Assembly: GCF_000686705.1 (NCBI RefSeq)
Contig: NZ_JMLJ01000015.1
Coordinates: 1 to 64,000, forward strand
Reading direction: 5' to 3'
DNA from: Clostridium hydrogeniformans DSM 21757
Lineage (GTDB): Bacteria; Bacillota; Clostridia; Clostridiales; Clostridiaceae
Length of the DNA stretch: 64,000 bases
The notes beneath the pieces were generated by a model. The model was not told the origin of the DNA and made no database searches. It saw only the letters and a program-made list of their open reading frames with translations. The position numbers were made by a program, and so were the translations under genes. Below are positions 18,243-27,436 of this stretch, piece by piece. Position 1 is the first letter of the stretch. Every line of letters starts with the position of its first letter.

Positions 18243-18297
18243 AAAACCATAGGTAAATAGAAATTTAATTTCTGTTATATCTATGGTTTTTTTATTC
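18243..18297. terminator. Terminator after aroQ
   Basis: The arms AAAACCATAG and CTATGGTTTT enclose a loop with an inner AAATTTAATTT pairing. T runs flank it on both strands; it lies 60 bases past the stop of aroQ. Confidence 0.65.
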
Positions 18298-18356
18298 TAG
18301 TTTATAAATATATAGTTTAAATTAGGATTTCTATTTTATAATAAACTAATATTTCT

Positions 18357-18791
18357 TTATTTAATAAAATTAATAAGGCCCTCCATTGCTAATATATAAC
18401 CATATTCACCAAGACCACTTATCTGCCCTATACATGCTGGAGCAGTTACCGACTTATGCCTGAATTCCTCCCTCTTATATATATTGCTTAAATGAACTTC
18501 AATACATGGAATATTAATAGATTTCAATGCATCATATATTGCTATAGAATAATGGGTATATGCTCCTGGATTTATTATTACTCCATCATAATTTTCAAAA
18601 TGTGCATCTTGGATATAATTTATTATTTCTCCTTCTATATTATTTTGAACTATATCTATATGTACATTTCTTTTTTTTCCTTCACTTCTTATATAATTAC
18701 ATATACTTTCATAAGTTTTATCTCCATAAACATTTTTTTCCCTTATTCCTAACATATTTATGTTAGGTCCATTTACAATTAAAAACTTCAT
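18357..18791 (-). CDS. aroQ: 3-dehydroquinate dehydratase, type II
   Basis: The 144-residue protein is full length for type II enzymes. It begins MKFLIVNGPNINMLGIREKNVYG with the catalytic tyrosine in NVYG, has NPGAYTHYSIAIYDAL with the catalytic histidine, the EVHLSNI strand and the FRHKSVTAPACIGQISGLG lid. It converts 3-dehydroquinate to 3-dehydroshikimate in the shikimate pathway. It lies 380 bases after aroC in the same direction, so it may have its own promoter. Confidence 0.97.
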   Translation of the reverse strand: MKFLIVNGPNINMLGIREKNVYGDKTYESICNYIRSEGKKRNVHIDIVQNNIEGEIINYIQDAHFENYDGVIINPGAYTHYSIAIYDALKSINIPCIEVHLSNIYKREEFRHKSVTAPACIGQISGLGEYGYILAMEGLINFIK

Positions 18792-19171
18792 ATATATTCT
18801 CCTTTCTATAGGCTATCCATAATAATTCTTTCCCCTTGAATTTGCTATTTAAACTTTCATTCTTAACCTTTAATGAAATATTAAGCTTTTCTAATAAACC
18901 TAAATATTAACTCTTTATTACTATATTATAGATAAACCACCTAGAAACTCACTCCTTTCATACACATTAAATAATAATAGATAGCGATTTAGTTTCAATT
19001 ATCATATGGTATATCTATATAATTAAAAACTCTAAAGTTTTCCTATTAATGTTAAAATAAATCCTTATTATTTTTGTGATTTTTATCTATACTTCCTAAC
19101 TAAACTCCTAATAGTATTAACTAAATTTACTCTCTTATATAATTTAAAAATCTCTAAGACCTCTTACCTAC
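18792..19171. other. Gap between aroC and aroQ
   Basis: No gene, terminator or T-box was recognised in these 380 bases. The gap is longer than those between the other aro genes. Confidence 0.4.
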
Positions 19172-20251
19172 TTATTTTAATTCCATAAGATCCGTAATTG
19201 CTATGGCCGCAATGGCTTCGATCACAGGAACAGCTCTCTGAACTATACATGGGTCATGCCTTCCTTCTACTTCAATTTCAGTATTCTCTTTTTTACTTAT
19301 ATCTATAGTCCTTTGAGGCTTTAATATAGATGCAGTAGGTTTTATAGCTACTCTAAACACCACTGGCATACCATTACTTATTCCTCCAGTTACTCCTCCA
19401 TTATTATTACTATAGGTTTTTACCTCTTGATTTTCATAATAATATTCATCATTTGACTCTGAACCTTTAAGTTTTGTTATTTCAAATCCACAACCGAACT
19501 CTATACCCTTAACAGCTGGAACTGAAAACGCTAAATGAGCTATTGTGCTTTCTAGAGAATCAAAGAATGGATTTCCAACTCCTCCTGGAATACCCGTGAT
19601 GATACACTCTATAACCCCACCTACTGAATCCTTATTTTTTTTGGCATTTAATATGCATGACTTCATTTCTTCTTTAATCTCATCATTTATAACTGCCATA
19701 TCTTTTAATTTTAATGATTCTAAGATTTCAACAGGTGGATTACAATAGTCTATATTTTCATCCTCTATGTGAGCTATAGATTTTATATGACTTAAAACTT
19801 TAATTCCTCTCTCCTTAAGGATTTGCTTAGCTATTGCTCCAGAAAAAACTAAAGGAGCAGTTATCCTCCCTGAAAAGTGTCCTCCCCCTCTATAGTCATT
19901 AAACCCTCTATATCTTAATACTCCAGGATAATCAGCATGTCCTGGTCTCATTATATTCTCCATTTTTGAATAATCTCTAGATTTTTTATCCTTATTCCTT
20001 ATAATTGAGCATAGTGGTGTTCCAGTAGCTTTTCCATTAAACATTCCACTTAATATTTCAAATACATCCCCTTCTTTTCTTTGGGTAGATATTAAGTTTC
20101 TTCCTGGTGCTCTTCTTTCCATTTCTTGTTTTATATTATCAATATCTATTTCAAATCCACTTGGAATTCCATCTATAGTTATTCCTATAGCTTCTCCATG
20201 AGATTCTCCAAATATTGAAAGCCTAAAGTTATTTCCCCACATTCCGCTCAT
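19172..20251 (-). CDS. aroC: Chorismate synthase
   Basis: The product of about 359 residues has the conserved N-terminus MWGNNFRLSIFGESHGEAIG, the FMN-binding segment RPGHADYPGVLRYRGFNDYRGGGHFSGR and the C-terminal VEGRHDPCIVQRAVPVIEAIAA. It makes chorismate from EPSP using reduced FMN. The ATG at 20251 (MSGMWGN) lies nine bases after GGAGG; an ATG at 20260 is inside the binding region. It follows aroA by 28 bases. Confidence 0.97.
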   Translation of the reverse strand: MSGMWGNNFRLSIFGESHGEAIGITIDGIPSGFEIDIDNIKQEMERRAPGRNLISTQRKEGDVFEILSGMFNGKATGTPLCSIIRNKDKKSRDYSKMENIMRPGHADYPGVLRYRGFNDYRGGGHFSGRITAPLVFSGAIAKQILKERGIKVLSHIKSIAHIEDENIDYCNPPVEILESLKLKDMAVINDEIKEEMKSCILNAKKNKDSVGGVIECIITGIPGGVGNPFFDSLESTIAHLAFSVPAVKGIEFGCGFEITKLKGSESNDEYYYENQEVKTYSNNNGGVTGGISNGMPVVFRVAIKPTASILKPQRTIDISKKENTEIEVEGRHDPCIVQRAVPVIEAIAAIAITDLMELK

Positions 20252-20279
20252 ATATATCATCCTCCAAACAATTTACTCC

Positions 20280-21545
20280 TTAAACATAGTAATACTCTCC
20301 ACCTAACTCTTTAAAGTCCTCAAAAAACTTAGGATAGGATTTCTTAACACACATAGGATTTCTTATAATAAGTGAATTATTACATCTAGTAGAGGCTATA
20401 GCTAAAGCCATGGCTATTCTATGGTCATCCCAGCTATAAACCTCTCCTCCTGTAAAGCTTGTTACCCCATCTATTATAAGCCCATCCTCTTTTTCTATTA
20501 TATTAGCTCCTATTTTATTAAGCTCCGTACTAATAGCTTTTAATCTATCACATTCTTTTATTCTAAGTCTAGATGCATTCTTTATTATAGTAATTCCTTC
20601 ACTTAAAGCTGCAACTACTGTAATAACTGGTATAATATCGGGGCACTGGGCTCCATCTACTATAATTCCCTTTAGCTCATTCTTTTCAGCCTTTATGTAT
20701 TCCTTCTTAACCATGCTGGAACCCATAGATTCTAATATGGTTATAATTTCTTTATCCCCTTGGAGGGACTCTTCACTTAGATTAAAACATCTTATATCAT
20801 TGCCAATGGCTCCTCCACATAAGAAAAATGCTCCTTGGGAATAATCTCCTTCAACATAATAATTTTTTGACTTATACTTTTGATTTCCCTTTACTATAAA
20901 CTCCTTATAGTTTTTATTATCTATTTCTATCCCAAAATCTTTCATAGTAGCTAATGTAAGATCTATATATGCCTTAGATTCAAGTTCTGTATTTATTATT
21001 AATCTAGAATCCTCTTCTAAAAGGGGTAGAGCAAACAAAAGACCACTTATAAATTGAGAACTTATATTTCCATTAACATAAAAATCTCCAGGCTTTAATC
21101 TTCCTTTTATATTTAAATCTAATATATCTTCTTTAAAACTGTAATCTATATTTTTCTCATCAAATATATCATAGTAAGGTTTAAGAGGTCTTTTCCCTAA
21201 ATTCCCCTGCCCTATAAACCTTACCTTATTATCATTTACTATTGATATAGGAATTAAAAATCTTAATGTTGATCCTGATTCATTACAATCAATAGTTATA
21301 TCTTTATCCTTAAAGCTCTTTATACCTTGAACTATTACACTTCTATCATTAACTTCTATATTAGCCCCCATTGCCCTCATTCCTTCTATGGTGGCTATAA
21401 TATCATCAGATAAATCAATATTTTCTATATGGCTAACTCCATTACTTAATGCAGCACAAATTATGGCCCTATGTGCCATACTTTTTGAAGGTGGTATATT
21501 TACATCTCCATTTAATAACTTAGGATTTATTTTTAATAATTTCAT
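20280..21545 (-). CDS. aroA: 3-phosphoshikimate 1-carboxyvinyltransferase (EPSP synthase)
   Basis: The 421-residue enzyme has both halves of the inside-out alpha/beta barrel. Motifs are PPSKSMAHRAIICAAL near the N-terminus, NESGSTLRFLIPI, GNLGKRPLKPYYD, and the C-terminal RIKECDRLKAIS and SWDDHRIAMALAIA. It joins PEP to shikimate-3-phosphate. The G in the NESGSTLRF loop is followed by S, as in class II forms, but no resistance class is claimed. It sits between aroB (83 bases upstream) and aroC. Confidence 0.97.
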   Translation of the reverse strand: MKLLKINPKLLNGDVNIPPSKSMAHRAIICAALSNGVSHIENIDLSDDIIATIEGMRAMGANIEVNDRSVIVQGIKSFKDKDITIDCNESGSTLRFLIPISIVNDNKVRFIGQGNLGKRPLKPYYDIFDEKNIDYSFKEDILDLNIKGRLKPGDFYVNGNISSQFISGLLFALPLLEEDSRLIINTELESKAYIDLTLATMKDFGIEIDNKNYKEFIVKGNQKYKSKNYYVEGDYSQGAFFLCGGAIGNDIRCFNLSEESLQGDKEIITILESMGSSMVKKEYIKAEKNELKGIIVDGAQCPDIIPVITVVAALSEGITIIKNASRLRIKECDRLKAISTELNKIGANIIEKEDGLIIDGVTSFTGGEVYSWDDHRIAMALAIASTRCNNSLIIRNPMCVKKSYPKFFEDFKELGGEYYYV

Positions 21546-21628
21546 TAATATTTTCTCCTATATACCATAATAATTCTTAATTTACTTATTAACTAAATAA
21601 AATACTTAACTACCACAATAAGTTAATA

Positions 21629-22693
21629 TTATATTGTTACAGAGTCAAAAAAACTAATATTTTCTTTTAAAATAAAAGCTTCTCCTATGTCTTTAATAAC
21701 TATTAAATTAAGATTATTATTTAAATTCTTTTTATCTAATTTTATATTTTCTATAAATTTCTTTTTATCTTCAATATTTATTTTACAAGGTAGGTTATGC
21801 TTAAGAAGTATTTCTTTTAATAACTGACTTACTCCTTCTTTAGCTATTTTTTTCTCCTCACTTAAGATTGTAATTAAGTGCATTCCTATGGCTACTGCCT
21901 CTCCATGGGTAAATACCTCATAGTTATAATATTTTTCAATAGCATGCCCTAGGGTATGACCAAAATTTAGAATCATTCTTTCTCCAGTATCCCTCTCATC
22001 TATCTCAACAATTCTTCTTTTAATATCGCAACATGTATAAACTATATCTTCTATATTTTCCATAACCTCTTTCCTGCCCTTAAGATTCTGAAGCATAGAA
22101 AAAAGATTCTTATCCTTTATACATCCATATTTTATTACCTCTGCCATGCCATCATTAAAAAACCTATCTTCTAAGGTATTAAGAACCTCAGTGTCTATAA
22201 TAACTAACTTAGGCTGATAGAAAGCTCCAACTAGATTTTTCCCTCTATGTAAGTCTACAGCTACCTTTCCCCCTACACTACTATCTACCTGAGCTAAAAG
22301 AGATGTTGGAACTTGAATAAAACTAATCCCTCTTAAGTATGTGGCACTTACAAATCCACCTATATCCCCTATTACTCCTCCACCAAAAGCTATTATGAGA
22401 TCACTTCTTGTAAGATTAAAATCTAAAAGTTCCTCATATATATATGGTAATGTATTAAAATCCTTAGTCTTCTCTCCTGGTTTAAGGACTATTATCTTTA
22501 CATTAAACCCTTCTTTTAAAAGTTCTTCTTCAATACTATTTCTATAATATCTACTTAAATTTTCATCTGTAATTACAGCTATCTTATCTCCATGAAAAAC
22601 TTTTTTTACTTCCCTTCCTATGTTACTTAGGATTCCTTTATCTATTAAAATATCATAACTGTTTTCTTTTAAGTTAACTCTTAATTTTTTCAT
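21629..22693 (-). CDS. aroB: 3-dehydroquinate synthase
   Basis: The 354-residue protein has the NAD-binding GGGVIGDIGGFVSATYLRG and QVPTSLLAQVDSSVGGKVAVD, and the zinc region EVIKYGCIKD and NFGHTLGHAIEK..THGEAVAIGMH. It forms 3-dehydroquinate from DAHP. It is the first gene of the aro group; a DAHP synthase, shikimate dehydrogenase and shikimate kinase are not in this window. AGGAGG lies nine bases before the ATG. Confidence 0.97.
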   Translation of the reverse strand: MKKLRVNLKENSYDILIDKGILSNIGREVKKVFHGDKIAVITDENLSRYYRNSIEEELLKEGFNVKIIVLKPGEKTKDFNTLPYIYEELLDFNLTRSDLIIAFGGGVIGDIGGFVSATYLRGISFIQVPTSLLAQVDSSVGGKVAVDLHRGKNLVGAFYQPKLVIIDTEVLNTLEDRFFNDGMAEVIKYGCIKDKNLFSMLQNLKGRKEVMENIEDIVYTCCDIKRRIVEIDERDTGERMILNFGHTLGHAIEKYYNYEVFTHGEAVAIGMHLITILSEEKKIAKEGVSQLLKEILLKHNLPCKINIEDKKKFIENIKLDKKNLNNNLNLIVIKDIGEAFILKENISFFDSVTI

Positions 22694-23174
22694 ATTAAAT
22701 CCTCCTATAGCAGTGTGATTTAACTTATCTTATGAATACCTACTAAATAATACTTCAGCAAATGATTTTCTATAATTATATTCCTCTTCATCGCCTTAAG
22801 ACTTATTAATATTGATACTCTATCCCTTAATTTTAACGGTAAAGCTTTTAAGTTTCTATAAATATACCCTATGAAAATTAAATATAAACTCCACTTAAAC
22901 TATTAATATTAAGTTTGTCATATTTTTAGTTCTGAAGTGTTTTATCTATATATATCTTTATTTAAAGTTTAATCTAATAAAAATATATAAATTAAGCTTT
23001 TCTTTTAATACATATATTGCATTAAACAACTTACATTTCACTAGCTGATGACTCAATAAGTTTCAAGCGAATCCAATGTAGTTTTAATATTAAAACTTAT
23101 ATAATAAATTATTTATTATTACTATACTCATTTATCTTTTTGAAGTAAATAATTCCAATCTAACTTTAGAAGAT
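22694..23174. other. Region upstream of aroB, no gene seen
   Basis: About 480 bases, AT-rich. A T-box or other aromatic amino acid leader was looked for and not found (no GGTGGTACCGCG-like antiterminator box). A block near 23075-23115 resembles one at 24410-24455. Confidence 0.4.
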
Positions 23175-23218
23175 TAAAAAAGACCTTACTATAGTATTAT
23201 ACCTATATAGTAAAGCCT
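23175..23218 (-). terminator. Terminator of the DUF2935 gene
   Basis: Minus-strand arms AGGCTTTACTATATAG and CTATAGTAAGGTCT pair with small bulges and are followed by TTTTTTAATC. It lies about 80 bases past the gene. Confidence 0.7.
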
Positions 23219-23301
23219 TTTCCTTTATATTATATAATTTAACTTTTTACATTAACTAATTTATTTTGCTTAAGTCTATTGAATTTTTAAGGTGTTTTTT
23301 A

Positions 23302-24225
23302 CTAACGCTTTTCAAATATTTTTAACAAGCGTAAATAATGGTTTGCTTCCCTTAGAGTATGATCCGCTAATAAAGGTATTATTATGGATTTAATTTTACA
23401 CTCTAATAATCCTTTAGTTCCTTGTTCCTTAAAGTCACGTATAGCCTTAGTTGACTTCATAGTTTCATTAGTAAGAGCTCCAATAGGTAGAGTTTTTTCC
23501 ATGGCTACTTTTGCTTCCATTGTTAATTTATCAAACTCATTTCCAAAATCATTAGCAATCTTCATAAGTGCTTCTTCAGTAGGATCAAGAAGTCCACGGA
23601 TAAATTTAGCATGTTCTGCCATAATGGTATCCCAGAAAGCTTCTTGCTCATAGGATTCTTTTTCTACATCAACTTCTTCACGTTTTTGTAGTCTTTTAAC
23701 TATGCTTAGGTAAAGTCTTGCCTCCCTTAAAATATGATCTATAAGTAATGGGTAGTTAGCTGTAAATACCTTACATGCTAAAACCTGTGATAACAACATT
23801 GTTTTAAATCCGATTAAGGCTGTTATTAGTCTTATAGATCTATCATTAATAGCAAATACTTTATCTTCAAGGATTCTATCATCCATAATAACTCTATGTC
23901 CCTTTAGATTCATTTCTTCCTGTGTTAAGTTAGTTTGAATTTTAACTCCTGTTAGATAGGATGAAGCCATTTCAGCTTTTAGTGTGTAAGGTGTTACCAC
24001 TTCTCCTGACTCCAATACATCAGAACTAACAACTCCATTAGAAACACTTATAACTTCTGATAATAGCTTATCAAATTCTTTTCTAAAAGTATCTGCTTGA
24101 AGTATAAAATTTGAATCTGCTGGTACAAAGCCCACTTCTAGAAAAAATGAATGTTCCTTCATAATACGTGCAAAGAAGAGATGTAACTCTAATGATTGCC
24201 TTATAAAGTCAACTCTAGATAGCAT
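23302..24225 (-). CDS. DUF2935 domain-containing protein
   Basis: The product of about 307 residues consists of two similar helical halves, each with a DHILREARLYLSIVKRLQKR or DHTLREANHYLRLLKIFEKR end and an HLFFARIMKEHSFFLEVGF or EAFWDTIMAEHAKFIRGLLDP start. This ferritin-like internal duplication is typical of DUF2935, which occurs in spore formers; conserved H and E residues could bind metal. The ATG at 24225 lies eight bases after GGAGG; a TTG at 24240 overlaps that site. The role is not known. Confidence 0.88.
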   Translation of the reverse strand: MLSRVDFIRQSLELHLFFARIMKEHSFFLEVGFVPADSNFILQADTFRKEFDKLLSEVISVSNGVVSSDVLESGEVVTPYTLKAEMASSYLTGVKIQTNLTQEEMNLKGHRVIMDDRILEDKVFAINDRSIRLITALIGFKTMLLSQVLACKVFTANYPLLIDHILREARLYLSIVKRLQKREEVDVEKESYEQEAFWDTIMAEHAKFIRGLLDPTEEALMKIANDFGNEFDKLTMEAKVAMEKTLPIGALTNETMKSTKAIRDFKEQGTKGLLECKIKSIIIPLLADHTLREANHYLRLLKIFEKR

Positions 24226-24520
24226 AAGTAAATCCTCCAAATATAAAATTCTTAATCTTTATATTATATTAATAGAAGATAGTTACTGTTACTATTTTCC
24301 ATATTACTATTGTATAAAATATATTTTTAATAACCATCTGCAATTATATCTAATCCTAATTACATTTTATATCTACTTTATATTACAATGATTGATAGAT
24401 CAATATCCTTAAAATGAATCTAATATAGTTTTATATTACAAACTTATATATGCTAATTACTAATTAAATAATAGTTATAAAGGTAAGTGATTCTATAAAT
24501 TTAATTCATTTAATAGTTTT
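24226..24520. other. Intergenic region upstream of DUF2935
   Basis: AT-rich, with no gene. A stretch at 24410-24455 (AATCTAATATAGTTTTA) resembles 23075-23115 on the other side of the DUF2935 gene. Confidence 0.35.
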
Positions 24521-24563
24521 ATAAAAAAGAGTGTCACCATCTTTTTAGATGGTGACACTCTTT
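24521..24563 (-). terminator. Strong terminator downstream of the flavodoxin region
   Basis: A perfect 16-base-pair stem (AAAGAGTGTCACCATC and its complement) with a six-base loop is followed on the minus strand by TTTTTTATAAAAC. Confidence 0.85.
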
Positions 24564-24600
24564 CTACGGACACGTTTATTTACATGGTCTTGCCTTATCT

Positions 24601-24718
24601 TAGGAGGCCCTATACCTTATAAGGCATAGATATAGGGTGTGTGTAATTAATCATTAAAATCTGGAGGCTATATATCTACTGGCGGGTAGACATATTCCTT
24701 GTGTATTTGTGTGTAATT
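24601..24718. repeat. Tandem pair of GGAGG-hairpin-GTGTGTAATTA units, unknown
   Basis: Two adjacent units each run GGAGGC, then an imperfect hairpin, then GTGTGTAATTA on the plus strand. Unit 1 (24602-24648) pairs CCCTATA with TATAGGG; unit 2 (24662-24718) pairs ATATCTAC with GTAGACATAT. It lies between the flavodoxin gene and its terminator, so it is part of the 3' end of that transcript if read leftward. No known RNA family was recognised. Confidence 0.45.
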
Positions 24719-24795
24719 ATTTAACTTTAAACTCTTAAAGGTTTTAATGTAAATTAGTTCTTAAAAATTATGTCATGAATATCAATTGGATTGTT

Positions 24796-25221
24796 TTATG
24801 AAGCTAAAATCTTACCATAGTTTATACACTTATCAGCTTCTTCTCCTTCTGGGAATGAATTTACTATGATGCCCTCTTCAATAACTTCTGCTCCATAGCC
24901 TTCCATTCTTGCTACCCAGCTTTCCATCCATTCACCACTTCCCCATCCATAGGACCCAAATAAGCCTAGCTTTTTACCTTTTACTAAATCCTTAATTGAC
25001 TCTACAAATGGTTCCATTTCTCCTTCTTCTATAACTTCATTCCCCATAGATGGTGATCCTAAAGCTATAATTTCTGAATTTTTTATGGTTTCTTCAGTAG
25101 CTTCTGATACATTTAGTAAAACAGTCTCTGCACCTGATTCTTTAGCTCCTCTTTCTATAAGTTTTGCCATCTCCTCAGTGTTTCCTGTTCCACTCCAATA
25201 AACTATAGTAATCTTACTCAT
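24796..25221 (-). CDS. Flavodoxin (short chain)
   Basis: The 141-residue protein has the FMN phosphate loop YWSGTGNTEEMA near residues 8-19, the aromatic loops ALGSPSMGNE and FGSYGWGSGEWMESW, and the usual length of clostridial flavodoxins. It is a soluble low-potential one-electron carrier and can replace ferredoxin when iron is scarce. It stands alone with about 230 bases to the terminator. No Fur box was recognised upstream. Confidence 0.95.
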   Translation of the reverse strand: MSKITIVYWSGTGNTEEMAKLIERGAKESGAETVLLNVSEATEETIKNSEIIALGSPSMGNEVIEEGEMEPFVESIKDLVKGKKLGLFGSYGWGSGEWMESWVARMEGYGAEVIEEGIIVNSFPEGEEADKCINYGKILAS

Positions 25222-25401
25222 AAAAACCCCTCCTAAATAAAGTAATCATAAATTAATGATTATCTTTAACCCCTTAATTAATATTGATTTTCATTTTCAA
25301 TTATTATTATACACGGTGTAAAAATAAAGTCTTATAAATTTAACCTTTTAATTTATAAAATTTACTTATACCTAAAATTAAGTATTTAGCACAAAAATAT
25401 A

Positions 25402-25432
25402 ATCCCTATAGGTATGGGTAACCTATAGGGAT
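25402..25432 (-). terminator. Terminator of the S4 gene
   Basis: A 12-base-pair stem (ATCCCTATAGGT with ACCTATAGGGAT) is followed on the minus strand by TATATTTTTG. Confidence 0.85.
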
Positions 25433-25464
25433 CAAATGTAAACTTAGGTAAAATATTATGGGTC

Positions 25465-26055
25465 TTATTTAGAATAAAGTTCTACTACCTTTTGCTCATC
25501 AACCTCTACTGGTACTTCCTGTCTTTCAGGCATTCTAACCAGCTTACCGCTGAAGTTTTCTGCATCCTTTTCTATGTAAGGTAGCGTACTTATTGTATTA
25601 ATGAAATTTTCACTGAACATTTCATTTTTTCTATATTTCTCTTTTAGAGTTATTTCATCTCCTACTTTAACTCCATAAGAAGGAATATCAACTTTTTGTC
25701 CGTTAACTAACATGTGTCCATGGTTAACCATTTGTCTTGCTTGACGTATAGAACTTGCAAATCCCATTCTATATACAAGATTGTCTAATCTACATTCTAA
25801 AAGTTTAATTAAAGCATCTCCTGTAATTTCATGGCTCTTCATAGATTTTTCCATGTATCTTCTAAATTGCTTTTCTAATACTCCATAGTAAGACTTAATC
25901 TTTTGCTTCTCTAGAAGCTGCACTCCATAGTTTGACAATTTTTTACCAGCTCTACTAGTTTCTCTTTTATATCTCTCCATAGCTTTTGGATGTCCATAAA
26001 TATTTACTCCTAGTCTTCTGCTTAATTTAAATCTTGGTGTTCTTATCTTGGCCAT
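25465..26055 (-). CDS. rpsD: 30S ribosomal protein S4, zinc-less form
   Basis: The 196-residue protein begins [29 protein letters not shown] and so lacks the N-terminal four-cysteine zinc site of the C+ S4 proteins. The S4 RNA-binding domain (about 92-155) has [33 protein letters not shown]4 nucleates assembly of the 16S 5' domain. It is a single-gene unit, away from the rpoA region where clostridial S4 is usually found, so it is likely a second S4 copy. AGGAGGG precedes the ATG. Confidence 0.93.
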   Translation of the reverse strand: MAKIRTPRFKLSRRLGVNIYGHPKAMERYKRETSRAGKKLSNYGVQLLEKQKIKSYYGVLEKQFRRYMEKSMKSHEITGDALIKLLECRLDNLVYRMGFASSIRQARQMVNHGHMLVNGQKVDIPSYGVKVGDEITLKEKYRKNEMFSENFINTISTLPYIEKDAENFSGKLVRMPERQEVPVEVDEQKVVELYSK

Positions 26056-26123
26056 AATGCCCTCCTAAAATAATTATCTTAATAATTGCCGCGATAATTA
26101 TTGCTAAGTGCCATCTGATTTTG

Positions 26124-26152
26124 ATTATACACCAAAAAAGATTAAATGAGAA
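26124..26152 (-). promoter_or_regulatory. Promoter of the S4 gene
   Basis: On the minus strand a perfect TATAAT (26124-26129) lies 17 bases from TTCTCA (26147-26152), about 70 bases before the start codon. The leader between them could fold and bind S4 itself, but no such site was proven. Confidence 0.6.
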
Positions 26153-26244
26153 CTGTTTTCATTTACCATGTGTAGAATTTATAAATTTATATGTAATAAT
26201 TAAACTTTCTCTCCTTATGTTTAAAATTATAGAATTATTTATTT

Positions 26245-26455
26245 GGGGACGGTTAACATCTTATATCCTATCTTATTTTAAAATTTTTAAATAATTAATA
26301 CTTAGGGACGGTTAATACTTTATAGCATCTTTACCTTTTTCAAGGTTATTATCTATAAAATATTGTTAACCGTCCCCATCATTACTAGATTAATGATTAA
26401 TTAACTATTTACTTATTATAAAAGATACTATACCAATAAAATGTTAACCGTCCCC
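26245..26455. repeat. Cluster of four REP-like GGGGACGGTTAACAT motifs
   Basis: Two plus-strand copies (26245-26259, 26304-26316) face two minus-strand copies (26364-26377, 26441-26455), the last touching the stop codon of the hydroxylase gene. Arranged head to head they can form long hairpins like REPINs. No RAYT-type transposase is in the window. Confidence 0.75.
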
Positions 26456-27436
26456 TTACTTTTCCTTATCTTTTATTGCTTTTAAAAGTCTTTCTGGGGT
26501 TATTGGTATCTCTGTAACCCTTACTCCTACAGCATTATATATGGCATTTAAGATAGCTGGAGCTACTGCCACCATAGTTGGCTCTCCTATACCTTTTGCG
26601 CCAAATGGAGCTGTAGGTTCTGGGTCTTCTATTATTATATTATTTATATCTGGGACATCCATAGAGGTTGGTAATATATAATTAGTGAATCTATTATTTT
26701 TTATTTTTCCATTATTTAATCCAATATCTTCAAAGATAGCATATCCCATTCCCATGGCAAATCCCCCATCCATCTGCCCTTCTATAAGCAATGGATTTAA
26801 AGCTTTTCCTACATCCTGAGCATGAGCTGCCTTTATAACTTCCACTCTTCCTGTTTCAGTATCCACTTCTACTTCTACTGCACAAGCATTAAAAGTATAT
26901 GGCCAGTAAGGGGCTCCTTGTCCTGTTTCTCCATCCATTTCTACAGTCTGAGCTACAAACTGAGCTTCTTTTCTTATATTTCCATAAATCTTTGCAATTG
27001 ACTCTATACTTATTCTTTTACTAGGGAAAGTCTTTAAATATATTTCTCCCTCTCTAAATTGAAGCCCTATATTATTATTTAATTTAAGCTCCTTCGCTGC
27101 TATATTAGTAAGTTCTTTTTTTAGCTCCTCTGCTGCCATTTTTATAGCATTACCTGTGTTATATGTTTGTCTACTAGCAGCTGCTGTTCCTGAGTCTGGG
27201 GTTATCTTAGTATCTTCATTTATAAAATTAATATCTTTAACCTGAAGTCCTAATACCTCTGCTGGTATTTGACTCATAATAGTTTTTGCACCTTGTCCAA
27301 CTTCAGTAGCTCCTACATATATGTTAACCGTCCCGTCCTTTTGAAGTTCTGCAATAGCATTAGACACATCTGGGAACCCATTACCATAGCCTGTACCATA
27401 AAATGCACTTGATATTCCTATTCCTCTCTTTTTCAT
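26456..27436 (-). CDS. Molybdenum hydroxylase large subunit, C-terminal part
   Basis: This 326-residue protein corresponds to the second half of the molybdopterin subunit of the xanthine dehydrogenase / aldehyde oxidase family. It shows GTGYGNGFPDVSNA, NIYVGATEVGQGAKT, DSGTAAASRQTYNTGNA and the active-site region PTAPFGAKGIGEPTMVAVAPA with the catalytic glutamate in GIGEP. It starts in a TAATG overlap with the first half, which ends after about 422 residues; both halves sum to the usual size near 750. It could be a natural split into two subunits or a recent frameshift. Substrate unknown (purine or another N-heterocycle). Confidence 0.85.
   Translation of the reverse strand: MKKRGIGISSAFYGTGYGNGFPDVSNAIAELQKDGTVNIYVGATEVGQGAKTIMSQIPAEVLGLQVKDINFINEDTKITPDSGTAAASRQTYNTGNAIKMAAEELKKELTNIAAKELKLNNNIGLQFREGEIYLKTFPSKRISIESIAKIYGNIRKEAQFVAQTVEMDGETGQGAPYWPYTFNACAVEVEVDTETGRVEVIKAAHAQDVGKALNPLLIEGQMDGGFAMGMGYAIFEDIGLNNGKIKNNRFTNYILPTSMDVPDINNIIIEDPEPTAPFGAKGIGEPTMVAVAPAILNAIYNAVGVRVTEIPITPERLLKAIKDKEK

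Noticed and set aside
18492-18766. Plus-strand frames rich in Y, F and I inside aroQ
   Set aside because: They are antisense to a clearly conserved enzyme and have no ribosome binding site.
22694-23174. Possible T-box or aromatic amino acid leader before aroB
   Set aside because: No T-box core or specifier-like structure was found on the minus strand.
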